Positions 14,561 to 21,111 of a stretch of 23,565 nucleotides of DNA are shown here, in pieces. A program made the translations under genes and the position numbers. This DNA comes from Solibacillus sp045640265 (GTDB taxonomy: Bacteria > Bacillota > Bacilli > Bacillales_A > Planococcaceae): contig JAZUES010000196.1 of assembly GCA_045640265.1 (NCBI GenBank), positions 1 to 23,565 on the forward strand. The letters run 5' to 3'. Each line of letters opens with the position of its first letter. The stretch's first letter is position 1. The notes beneath the pieces were generated by a model. That model searched no databases, was not told the origin of the DNA, and worked only from the letters and a program-made list of their open reading frames with translations.

Positions 14561-15094
14561 TTAATTAAAAGGTTGTACATCAACACTTACTACTACATTG
14601 TCATCCATTTCTGAACGGATTATATACACAATTTCATTTACCTGTTGTTTCGAAACTTCGTCTGACATAATCGATACCGCTACTTTTTCATCTTCAATTC
14701 GAACAAGGGCATCTGAATAGCCAATTGATTTTATTAGCATCTCTAACATGGCCTCAGATGATTCACGGTTGATGAGCTTATCCATTTCATCGAATGCAGC
14801 ATTCTTTTCTTCCGCTGTAGCCTGAGCGGATGCAATCTTTTGTGTCAATTGTTCGCGTAATTGACTTCGTTTATTATTCAATTCCAAACGAATTTCTTGA
14901 AATAGATCACTTTCTGAATTGACCGGCGTTGTACTTTGGTTTACTCCGACAATTTCAGTATTTTCAAGAGCATCATCTGTAAAAATCGCCATAAAATTAG
15001 GCGATTGCTTGTCATTAAATACATAATATACGGAAATTACCGCAATTAAACTGACGAATGTTAACAACCAAACTGTTCTTTTTTTTACCTTCAC
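14561..15094 (-). CDS. spoIIIAH: Stage III sporulation protein SpoIIIAH
   Basis: 177 residues. There is one N-terminal membrane helix (about 7-25, opening KKRTVWLLTFVSLIAVISVYY, very close to B. subtilis). A linker follows, then the YscJ/FliF-like ring-building domain from about residue 62 (DLFQEIRLELNNKRSQLREQL) through IKSIGYSDALVRIEDEKVAVSI to the end. In B. subtilis it sits in the mother-cell membrane around the forespore and binds SpoIIQ across the intermembrane space, forming the feeding-tube channel. The B. subtilis protein is about 218 residues; here the disordered linker is roughly 40 residues shorter while the ring domain is complete. The GTG start overlaps the spoIIIAG stop (GTGA), with GGAGGA upstream, so translation is coupled. 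Confidence 0.93.
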   Translation of the reverse strand: MKVKKRTVWLLTFVSLIAVISVYYVFNDKQSPNFMAIFTDDALENTEIVGVNQSTTPVNSESDLFQEIRLELNNKRSQLREQLTQKIASAQATAEEKNAAFDEMDKLINRESSEAMLEMLIKSIGYSDALVRIEDEKVAVSIMSDEVSKQQVNEIVYIIRSEMDDNVVVSVDVQPFN

Positions 15095-15471
15095 TTGCTT
15101 TCCTCCTTTAATTGCATCGGGACGATTTGAATACGATGTGATGGAATTTGCAGAACGTTACTAACCGCCTCTTTTAGTAAGCTTTTTACATGCGCGTTAT
15201 GTGCACCTTCTGCCACGATAATGACACCAGATAATTGTTGCTGTTGTGAAACTGTTAAAAAACCATTGTTTGTAGCCGATGTTTCATAATGAAAATACAC
15301 TTGCACTTGTCCTACTGAATTAATTTCACTTAGTAAATTTGCTAATTGCTGTTCATCTGTCAGTTTACTAGGCTGATTGGAATTTCCCGTGAAAACAAAT
15401 AGCATGCTTATTGCTACGAAAATGATACCCCCTATAAGAAGGAGCGGTCGTTTTGCATTCCTCTTTTCCAC
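15091..15471 (-). CDS. spoIIIAG: Compact SpoIIIAG (stage III sporulation protein AG)
   Basis: 126 residues, compared with about 229 in B. subtilis. There is one membrane helix (9-28), a short linker, then a ring-building domain: V-G-Q-V-Q-V-Y-F (53-60) and SGVIIVAEGAHNAHVKSLLK (81-100) to IPSHRIQIVP (109-118). The last part aligns clearly with the B. subtilis C-terminus (G-V-L-V-V-A-Q-G, P-S-H-R). Only about 20 residues lie between the first strand and the GVIIVAEG strand. In B. subtilis this place carries a long insertion that builds the extra beta rings of the 30-mer SpoIIIAG pore. The start is GTG at 15471 with a weak ribosome binding site. An unusual 64-base gap with a sigma-E-like promoter separates it from spoIIIAF. 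No frameshift is seen. Confidence 0.88.
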   Translation of the reverse strand: MEKRNAKRPLLLIGGIIFVAISMLFVFTGNSNQPSKLTDEQQLANLLSEINSVGQVQVYFHYETSATNNGFLTVSQQQQLSGVIIVAEGAHNAHVKSLLKEAVSNVLQIPSHRIQIVPMQLKEESK

Positions 15472-15512
15472 ATAGTTACGTCATACGCCACCTTTACTTC
15501 GTTTTTTTACAC

Positions 15513-15541
15513 AATGTATGTGTTACTCAACTTTTTTATGC
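15513..15541 (-). promoter_or_regulatory. Candidate internal sigma-E promoter before spoIIIAG
   Basis: CATACATT (15520-15513) is a full match to the sigma-E -10 consensus CATACAHT. GCATAAA lies 14 bases upstream (15541-15535) and matches the first five of seven positions of the sigma-E -35 (KMATATT). The element lies 42 bases before the spoIIIAG start, in the only real gap of the operon. An internal promoter in this locus is known in B. subtilis. Confidence 0.45.
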
Positions 15542-15670
15542 AAGCAATGAAACAATGTAGCCCGATACCGTCAAATACAGCGCAAGTTTTACGTATGATT
15601 GCCATTCCTTTTCCTCGGTGAACATCAGCAAGCTACTTCCAAGCATCACAATCAAAAAAATTTCAATCAT
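15536..15670 (-). CDS. spoIIIAF: Miniature SpoIIIAF (membrane part only)
   Basis: 44 residues from ATG at 15670, which has a perfect AGGAGG site 6 bases upstream and overlaps the spoIIIAE stop (ATGA). The peptide has two short membrane helices (about 2-17 and 27-43) joined by FTEEKEWQSYVKL. The W-Q-S-Y-V-K stretch lines up with M-Q-K-Y-A-K between the two N-terminal helices of B. subtilis SpoIIIAF (about 206 residues). The whole soluble ring-building domain of SpoIIIAF is missing, and the 64 bases before spoIIIAG leave no room for it. Position, coupling and the helix pattern support the call; the short length makes homology hard to prove. It could also be an unrelated small membrane protein that took this place. 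Confidence 0.65.
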   Translation of the reverse strand: MIEIFLIVMLGSSLLMFTEEKEWQSYVKLALYLTVSGYIVSLLA

Positions 15671-16578
15671 GAAGATCCTCCTAATGATAATTGTGTGAAA
15701 ACAACACATAATAACACGATAAATACGATGGAAAAGCCGAGTAAAAATGCAACCGCGCAAAGTACTAGCAATGTTTTGCCGACATCATCAAACAAACTGC
15801 TCATTCGTGTATTCGAAAATGGTTCTATAAGCGCACCAAGCACTTTAAAAAGAAGTGCATGTAACAACAAAACAATCGCTGGGTAAAATGCTGCAGTCCA
15901 AACGACCGTTAAAAAGCCTAGTCCTACTACACTAGAAACTGTTGATTGTGTTTTTTGAAAAAAGGATAGTCCTTCAACGATTAGGTTCCCAATAAGTGGG
16001 ATATTTGATTCAATTAGTTTTTTTATAGGCGATTTAACTGCTTCATTTAATTGAAAAAATGCGACTCCTGAAAATGTTAATATCGAGGTTAAAGCGAGTA
16101 CAGCTGCAATAATGGCACTTAACACCGACGTACGTAATAACTCTGCGGCTTTCGAAAATGAAATTGCTGGATAAATTTTCGTACAAACGTCTAAAAAAAG
16201 GGCAAACAGTAATGTTGGTATTAATAACTTTGTACAAATAAATAGGATGGCTTGTATAAGAAAAATAATAATAGGATTCCAAGCAAGGACTGTAAATATA
16301 TTCTGTACCGCAAGTAGTAGCATGGAAATAACGGGTATCACTGCAATATAAAAATGTTGTAAAACTTGGATTAATTCATAAAGTACGACAAACGCATCGA
16401 TAACTTTTTGGGCAAAAATGACGATAAATATATAAATAAAAAGTTGTTCGATAATCATCGATTGCTGTGGAATGAGTGCAATTAGAAGTAGATAAAACAG
16501 GATATAGAGTGCGGCATATAGAAGTGAGGTAACAAGTGAATTTATGGGTTCAGAAAACATTGAGAAGAAAACATCCAT
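15667..16578 (-). CDS. spoIIIAE: SpoIIIAE without the N-terminal exported domain
   Basis: 303 residues, polytopic (about 7-8 helices). The frame is open to 16641, but the start is set at ATG 16578, which overlaps the spoIIIAD stop by one base (TAATG) and has AAAGG upstream. The B. subtilis protein is about 399 residues with a signal peptide and a roughly 70-residue outer domain. Here the protein opens directly with MDVFFSMFSEPINSLVTSLL, which corresponds to the region just before the first core helix. Core features kept are P-V-I-S-M-L-L-L-A-V (near 82-91), WNPIIIFLIQAILF, SNIPLIGNLIVEGLSF and a C-terminal G-A-L-I-E-P-F-S. It is a channel-like membrane component of the SpoIIIA complex in the mother-cell membrane around the forespore. 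The shortened N-terminus could be a family trait of this lineage. Confidence 0.9.
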   Translation of the reverse strand: MDVFFSMFSEPINSLVTSLLYAALYILFYLLLIALIPQQSMIIEQLFIYIFIVIFAQKVIDAFVVLYELIQVLQHFYIAVIPVISMLLLAVQNIFTVLAWNPIIIFLIQAILFICTKLLIPTLLFALFLDVCTKIYPAISFSKAAELLRTSVLSAIIAAVLALTSILTFSGVAFFQLNEAVKSPIKKLIESNIPLIGNLIVEGLSFFQKTQSTVSSVVGLGFLTVVWTAAFYPAIVLLLHALLFKVLGALIEPFSNTRMSSLFDDVGKTLLVLCAVAFLLGFSIVFIVLLCVVFTQLSLGGSS

Positions 16579-16955
16579 TACATAAACCTTTCTAGCAAGT
16601 TTACTAGCGTTTGAAATGCTGGCTGTAAAAGTTTTAGCCAATATGAAACGACTGTAATCCGAATGGAAAGCTTCACCACAGTAGCAATCGCTTCATACTC
16701 AAATTGATCAAGCAATGCACAAATCATTTCCCCCATGACGAATAGAAAGGCAGTAAATAATAAGCTTTTACTGTATGGCACAGTTTGAAACACAGTGCTT
16801 ATCTGTTGCCATAAAGGTATGAGCTGTCCCATCACGACAAACTGCACCAAGATAAAAAAGAAAATCACGAGAATAATTGGATGCAGCTTGTCCATTGATT
16901 GTTTCAATAGCAATAATAGAAGCAAAAGAATAATGCTTGCAAATGCTATTGTCAT
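16578..16955 (-). CDS. spoIIIAD: Stage III sporulation protein SpoIIIAD
   Basis: 125-residue membrane protein with about four helices (B. subtilis about 133). Features are a leucine-rich first helix, L-I-P-L-W-Q-Q-I in the second loop, the conserved FLFVMGEMICALLDQFEYEA (70-89) and a final amphipathic stretch L-L-Q-P-A-F-Q-T-L. It is part of the SpoIIIA membrane complex needed for sigma-G activity after engulfment. The ATG directly follows the spoIIIAC stop (TAA-ATG) and its own stop overlaps spoIIIAE, so translation of the three genes is coupled. Confidence 0.93.
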   Translation of the reverse strand: MTIAFASIILLLLLLLLKQSMDKLHPIILVIFFFILVQFVVMGQLIPLWQQISTVFQTVPYSKSLLFTAFLFVMGEMICALLDQFEYEAIATVVKLSIRITVVSYWLKLLQPAFQTLVNLLERFM

Positions 16956-17165
16956 TTAACTAATGGCCGTTAGCCACTGAAAAAATACGACAATTTCTTG
17001 GAAAAACAGCTTTAAAAATCTTATTAGTTCCACCGTCATGTAAAGATACGCAACAAAAAATAAAAAAAATGAAAACTCTTTTTTTCCGATTTGCTCAAAA
17101 AAGATATGAAGAAGTGCTATTACTAAGCCAACTCCCGCCACTCGAAGCACATCTTGCAACTCCAA
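16956..17165 (-). CDS. spoIIIAC: Stage III sporulation protein SpoIIIAC
   Basis: 69 residues with two membrane helices. RVAGVGLVIALLHIFFEQIG followed by K-K-E matches B. subtilis SpoIIIAC (I-A-G-V-G-I-V-V-A-F-L-H, then Q-M-G-K-K-E), which is 68 residues. The start is TTG at 17165, preceded by GGGAGGAGGG. It is the first gene of this operon: spoIIIAA and spoIIIAB, which come before it in Bacillus, are not here. Only 113 bases separate it from the next gene upstream, and those hold a terminator and a promoter-like element. Confidence 0.93.
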   Translation of the reverse strand: MELQDVLRVAGVGLVIALLHIFFEQIGKKEFSFFLFFVAYLYMTVELIRFLKLFFQEIVVFFQWLTAIS

Positions 17166-17189
17166 TAAAGCCCTCCTCCCTTACAAAAC

Positions 17190-17197
17190 ACTGTATG
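17190..17197 (-). promoter_or_regulatory. Candidate sigma-E -10 element before spoIIIAC
   Basis: CATACAGT on the minus strand differs from the sigma-E -10 consensus CATACAHT at one position and lies 24 bases before the TTG start. The -35 region (TGATGAA at 14 bases) is poor. B. subtilis spoIIIA is sigma-E dependent, and this is the only space for a promoter here. Confidence 0.45.
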
Positions 17198-17228
17198 CAC
17201 ATGCACGGACGTTCATCACACGAAACAT

Positions 17229-17271
17229 AAAAAAACGCATAAATGATCGAAATCATTCATGCGTTTTTTTT
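17229..17271 (-). terminator. Terminator after the nitronate monooxygenase gene
   Basis: ACGCAT and AATGAT arms pair with ATCATT and ATGCGT around a CGAA loop (17235-17264), with A-runs on one side and T-runs on the other. The sequence is near symmetrical and could work in both directions. It isolates spoIIIAC from upstream transcription. Confidence 0.85.
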
Positions 17272-17278
17272 GAAATGG

Positions 17279-18283
17279 TTACTTTAGTAAGCAATCTACA
17301 ATTTCTTGCACTGAAGCTGCCTTTGCTAAATAGCTATTTTCACCCATCCAAAGTGATAAATACTCAGGATTATTTTGCTTAGCACTTTCTTGACGAATTG
17401 GAAGTGTTAAATAGTGCTGTAAAGGATATGGGGCTACTTCTGCATCTTGTAATTTTTCAGTAAATTTATTTTTTAAACCACGCGCATATTTACCTGTGAA
17501 CGCACGTGTTAATGTTGTTGCTTTTTCTTTTGATTGTAAAATAGCTTTTTTATGTACACTACTCGCACCACATTCATGAGCGGTTAATAGTGCGGTACCG
17601 ATTTGAACCAAACTTGCACCTAAGTTGAACATTTCCTGTACGTGTTCAGAGGTCATAATTCCCCCTGTTGCGATGACAGGAATTTTCACGGATTCTGCGA
17701 CTTTCTTAACTAATTCACGGGTTGAGATTAGCTCCATCGGCTCGGTAAATGTTCCACGGTGACCACCCGCTTCATTTCCTTGTACAACTACCGCATCAAA
17801 GCCAGCTTCTTCAACTACACCCGCTTCTTCAACTGTTGTTGAAGTGCCGATTAAATAGATATCATGCGCTTTTAATCGCACAATCGTTTCTTTTTTTGGA
17901 ATACCAAATGTAAACGAAACAATTTTCACTTGCTCATCAATTACAGCTTGAATTTGTCCTTCAAACACTTCTTCTGAAACGACACGTTGCGTATTCGGAA
18001 TCCCTAATTCTTCATAAATCGGTTGCAGTGCTAAACGCGCATTTTGCAGTACATTTATATCAATTCGAGGTTCCTCTTGAATAAATAAGTTCACACTAAA
18101 AGGTTTATTCGTTAATTTCCTGACTTCCTGAATAAAAGTTCTAGTTTGGTCTCCATTTAAATAACCCGCTCCAATTGAGCCTAATACCCCCGCCTCACTA
18201 CATGCAGCAACAAATGCAGGTGTTGTAATGCCAGCCATTGGGGCTTGAATCATTGGTTTATCAACTGCTAATTTTTTTATCAC
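17279..18283 (-). CDS. Nitronate monooxygenase-family FMN enzyme (2-nitropropane dioxygenase)
   Basis: 334 residues in a TIM barrel. The start MIKKLAVDKPMIQAPMAGIT is the FMN-binding first strand. Later blocks are VNLFIQE, VSFTFGIP, GTSTTVEEA, QGNEAGGHRG (the class I NMO motif with the catalytic His), V-I-A-T-G-G-I (phosphate binding) and G-A-S-L-V-Q-I-G-T-A-L-L. The class oxidises propionate 3-nitronate or other alkyl nitronates, though many annotated members are uncharacterised. FabK-type enoyl-ACP reductase is a related alternative, but the G-G-H-R-G motif favours NMO. GTG at 18283 is preferred over GTG 18292 because the latter overlaps the AAAGGAG site. It has its own terminator, lying between efp and spoIIIA, where Bacillus has spoIIIAA-AB. 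Confidence 0.85.
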   Translation of the reverse strand: MIKKLAVDKPMIQAPMAGITTPAFVAACSEAGVLGSIGAGYLNGDQTRTFIQEVRKLTNKPFSVNLFIQEEPRIDINVLQNARLALQPIYEELGIPNTQRVVSEEVFEGQIQAVIDEQVKIVSFTFGIPKKETIVRLKAHDIYLIGTSTTVEEAGVVEEAGFDAVVVQGNEAGGHRGTFTEPMELISTRELVKKVAESVKIPVIATGGIMTSEHVQEMFNLGASLVQIGTALLTAHECGASSVHKKAILQSKEKATTLTRAFTGKYARGLKNKFTEKLQDAEVAPYPLQHYLTLPIRQESAKQNNPEYLSLWMGENSYLAKAASVQEIVDCLLK

Positions 18284-18303
18284 AACGTTCACTCCTTTCT
18301 TTG

Positions 18304-18309
18304 ATTATA
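18304..18309 (-). promoter_or_regulatory. Candidate -10 box of the nitronate monooxygenase gene
   Basis: A perfect TATAAT lies 20 bases before the GTG start, downstream of the efp terminator. No convincing -35 is seen. Confidence 0.35.
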
Positions 18310-18357
18310 CTGAATCTATTCCTTATTTGGGTATAATTTGTAAATTATTTAAAAATA

Positions 18358-18400
18358 AAAAAGACAGAAACGTTGTATAAAACAACATTCCTGTCTTTTA
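18358..18400 (-). terminator. Rho-independent terminator after efp
   Basis: Long stem AAAGACAG/CTGTCTTT (18360-18367 with 18391-18398), continued by AATGTTGT/ACAACGTT with a 5-base loop. On the minus strand it is followed by TTTTTTATTTTT. It ends the aroQ-papA-efp transcript. Confidence 0.9.
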
Positions 18401-18414
18401 AAGTTAACTAAAGA

Positions 18415-18972
18415 TTACGCACGTGTTACGTATGTACCTTCAGTTGTGTTGATGATTAATTTGTCGCCTTCGTTTACGAAGAATGGTACGTTAACCATTA
18501 AGCCAGTTTCCATTTTCGCTGGTTTAGTACCGCCTGAAGCTGTATCACCTTTGATACCTGGTTCAGTTTCAGCAACTGTTAATACTACAGTGTTTGGTAA
18601 TTCGATACCGATTATTTCACCTTGGAATGATTGGATGTGAAGTTCCATGTTTTCTAAAAGGTATAATAATTCTTCTTTGATTTGAGCAGCTGATAAAGTT
18701 GTTTGATCATAAGACTCTAAGTCCATGAATACATGCTCGTCACCTTGTGCATATAAATATTGCATTTTACGGTTGTCGATTTGTGCTTTTTCTACTTTCT
18801 CACCAGCGCGGAAAGTTTTTTCTGTTACGTTACCGTTACGTAGGTTACGTAATTTAGAACGTACGAATGCAGCACCTTTACCTGGTTTTACGTGTTGGAA
18901 TTCTAATACGCGGAATAAGTTACCTTCAACGATAATCGTTAAACCCGTACGGAAGTCGTTTACTGAGATCAT
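18415..18972 (-). CDS. efp: Translation elongation factor P
   Basis: 185 residues, identical in length to B. subtilis EF-P. It relieves ribosomes stalled at polyproline stretches. The N-terminal KOW-like domain (1-62) carries the loop HVKPGKGAAF with K32, the residue modified with 5-aminopentanol in B. subtilis. Two OB-fold domains follow, ending with the signature GDTASGGTKPAKMETGLMV (142-160) and the usual V-P-F-F-V-N-E-G-D. The ATG at 18972 follows TTGGAGGAAAT. It lies 17 bases after papA, so it is the last gene of the yqhR/aroQ-papA-efp run. Confidence 0.97.
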   Translation of the reverse strand: MISVNDFRTGLTIIVEGNLFRVLEFQHVKPGKGAAFVRSKLRNLRNGNVTEKTFRAGEKVEKAQIDNRKMQYLYAQGDEHVFMDLESYDQTTLSAAQIKEELLYLLENMELHIQSFQGEIIGIELPNTVVLTVAETEPGIKGDTASGGTKPAKMETGLMVNVPFFVNEGDKLIINTTEGTYVTRA

Positions 18973-18989
18973 GATTTATTTCCTCCAAA

Positions 18990-20048
18990 TTATAAAATAA
19001 TTAATTGTTTTGTCGAATGTGTTAGTAATTCATTACCCGTCTCAGTGATTAAAATATCGTCCTCAATTCGAACGCCACCAATTCCAGGAATGTAGACACC
19101 TGGTTCAATTGTTACAACCATATTTGGTTCTAACACCGTTTCAGAACGGAATGATAACCCAGGGCCTTCATGCACTTCTAAACCGATACCATGACCTGTT
19201 GAGTGACCAAATGCTTCGCCTAAGCCTTTTGATTTTAAATAATCACGTGCTACCGCATCAGCTTGGATACCCGTCATGCCAGGTCCTACTTTTTCTAGTG
19301 CTAAAAGCTGAGACTCTAGCACAGCATTGTACATTTCTACTAACTTATCTGAAGGTTGTCCTACCGCGATTGTGCGTGTCGTATCCGAAATGTATCCATT
19401 ATAATAAGCACCAAAATCAAGAGTTACAAAATCCCCTGTCTCAATGACCTTTTCTGATGCAACTCCATGTGGAAACGCAGAACGTAATCCACTAGCAACG
19501 ATTGTGTCAAAAGATGAGCTTGTAGCACCTTGTTTACGCATGAAAAATTCTAATTCATTCGAAACTTCAAGCTCTGTTTTACCAGGCTTGATAAAGTCTA
19601 AAATATGTGTAAATGCATTATCCGCAATTTCACATGCAACCTTAATAATATTAATCTCTTCTGGTGTCTTAATCAAGCGAATTTTTTCAATTAGACCTGA
19701 AACAGGCACAAAATCAGCTTTTAATACCGCTTTATACACTTCATAAGTGCCATAATGCATGGCATCTTTTTCAAATCCGATTGTTTTAGCTCCCATTGAT
19801 GCTGCTTGTTTTGCTACTTCTTCAATGATTGTTCCTTTATGTTCTACAATACGGAATTCTTTAACTTGTTCAGCTGCTTGCTCTGTATAACGGAAATCTG
19901 TAATAAATACCGCATCATTTTGAGAAACGATTGCGACACCTGATGTACCTGTGAAACCTGTCATGTAGCGACGGTTGTATTCATTTGTAATTAATAATGC
20001 ATCGATTTGATTGTCAATTAACGCTTGACGTAATTTTGCTAATTTCAT
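18990..20048 (-). CDS. papA: Xaa-Pro aminopeptidase-type M24B metallopeptidase (YqhT)
   Basis: 352 residues (B. subtilis YqhT about 353). A creatinase-like N-terminal domain (1-125) precedes a pita-bread catalytic domain. All five dinuclear metal ligands are visible: D211 (TLDFGAYY), D222 (YISDTTRT), H286 (STGHGIGLEVHEGP), E315 (TIEPGVYIPGIGG) and E329 (VRIEDDILIT). The enzyme removes N-terminal residues that precede proline in small cytoplasmic peptides. It is placed between aroQ (18 bases upstream) and efp (17 bases downstream), a layout conserved in Bacillales. The symbol papA follows Bacillus usage; yqhT or pepQ-like names are also used. Confidence 0.93.
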   Translation of the reverse strand: MKLAKLRQALIDNQIDALLITNEYNRRYMTGFTGTSGVAIVSQNDAVFITDFRYTEQAAEQVKEFRIVEHKGTIIEEVAKQAASMGAKTIGFEKDAMHYGTYEVYKAVLKADFVPVSGLIEKIRLIKTPEEINIIKVACEIADNAFTHILDFIKPGKTELEVSNELEFFMRKQGATSSSFDTIVASGLRSAFPHGVASEKVIETGDFVTLDFGAYYNGYISDTTRTIAVGQPSDKLVEMYNAVLESQLLALEKVGPGMTGIQADAVARDYLKSKGLGEAFGHSTGHGIGLEVHEGPGLSFRSETVLEPNMVVTIEPGVYIPGIGGVRIEDDILITETGNELLTHSTKQLIIL

Positions 20049-20066
20049 GTTTAGTCATTCCCCTTT

Positions 20067-20495
20067 TTATCGTTGTAAAAACTTACGTAGCGCAAGTTCG
20101 TAGCCAAATGTGCCAAGACCACAAATTTGGCCCATACATTCTGGTGCTAATTTTGATTCATGACGAAAAGCCTCACGCGCATGAATATTGGAAATATGTA
20201 CTTCAATAACTGGTATGTCTACCGAAGCAATCGCATCACGTAAAGCAATACTTGTATGCGTGTAGGCACCTGGATTAAACACGATGCCGTCTAATTCGTT
20301 ATCAGCCGCTTCATGAATCCAGTCGATTAACACACCTTCATGATTTGATTGACGAAAATCGACAGTAGCCTCGAACTCACGAACAAGTTTCTCACATTTT
20401 GCTTCCACATCAGCCAATGTTTCCGAACCATAAATTTTAGGCTCACGTTTTCCTAAACGGTTCAAATTTGGACCATTTAATACAAGTAATTTCAT
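20067..20495 (-). CDS. aroQ: Type II 3-dehydroquinate dehydratase
   Basis: 142 residues; B. subtilis YqhS is about 148. It converts 3-dehydroquinate to 3-dehydroshikimate in the shikimate pathway and forms a dodecamer. Motifs: LVLNGPNLNRLGKREPKIYG (4-23, with catalytic Tyr22 and the lid Arg), QSNHEGVLIDWIHEA (49-63), FNPGAYTHTSIALRDA (73-88), and EVHISNIHAREAFRHES (98-114) with the catalytic His100. The ATG at 20495 follows AAAGGAG. It is in an operon with papA and efp; yqhR lies 70 bases upstream on the same strand. Confidence 0.96.
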   Translation of the reverse strand: MKLLVLNGPNLNRLGKREPKIYGSETLADVEAKCEKLVREFEATVDFRQSNHEGVLIDWIHEAADNELDGIVFNPGAYTHTSIALRDAIASVDIPVIEVHISNIHAREAFRHESKLAPECMGQICGLGTFGYELALRKFLQR

Positions 20496-20565
20496 GACAG
20501 ACGCTCCTTTTTTTTCATTACTGCCCTTATTTTATCACAGACTTTTCAGACATCAACACTTTCGG

Positions 20566-21000
20566 TTACCGAAGTATCTGATTCCGCATATATTGAGCAG
20601 TTTCCGCCACAAAACGTAACGCCATAAGGATAATGACAACAAATGGAATGGAAATTTTTTTTAGTGATGACAATTCTAATGAAAGATCTAAGACGTTCCA
20701 TTCGATAGCAATCGCAATTATAAGTCCAACAATGAGTGAAAAAGCTAACGGTGATTTTCCAAGAATGGTTTGCGCAATAAAATATATTGCAACCGCCACA
20801 ACAGATAAAAGCAAAAATAAAATTGCCCATTTTTCAAATGTACTCCACTCCATATAAGTAATATGCTTTAAAAAACTTATTGGATTCCACGTAATAAAAT
20901 GAAATATATGCAAAAACTTCAGACTGACCGTTATAAACAAGGAAACAGTAATCGCTGTAATGAAAACATACATGCTTAAAAACACCCCTTTTTTCATCAT
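20566..21000 (-). CDS. yqhR: YqhR-like membrane protein
   Basis: About 144 residues with four predicted membrane helices (about 5-24, 58-76, 84-105 and 117-134). It has a short loop with W-N-P-I-S-F-L-K (38-45) and ends in a charged tail. Position between aroQ and the divergent yqhQ, and the W-N-P-x-x-F loop, support YqhR. Its function is unknown. The start is uncertain: no strong ribosome binding site precedes any candidate. TTG 21009, ATG 21000 and ATG 20997 are all possible, and ATG 21000 is chosen. It lies 70 bases before aroQ with no terminator between, so it probably leads that operon. Confidence 0.75.
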   Translation of the reverse strand: MMKKGVFLSMYVFITAITVSLFITVSLKFLHIFHFITWNPISFLKHITYMEWSTFEKWAILFLLLSVVAVAIYFIAQTILGKSPLAFSLIVGLIIAIAIEWNVLDLSLELSSLKKISIPFVVIILMALRFVAETAQYMRNQILR

Positions 21001-21111
21001 TGTTGCCAATATTAAAAAAAGGTATGCGAATACATAGTGCTTTTTCCAAAAAAATAGTACAATAGCATAGTTAATATTTAGAAACTATTTACAGAGAGTG
21101 GTGTACGACAA

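Noticed and set aside
16579..16641. N-terminal extension of SpoIIIAE into spoIIIAD
   Set aside because: It would overlap spoIIIAD by 64 bases, is not a signal peptide, and has no ribosome binding site, whereas the TAATG junction is typical of coupled genes.
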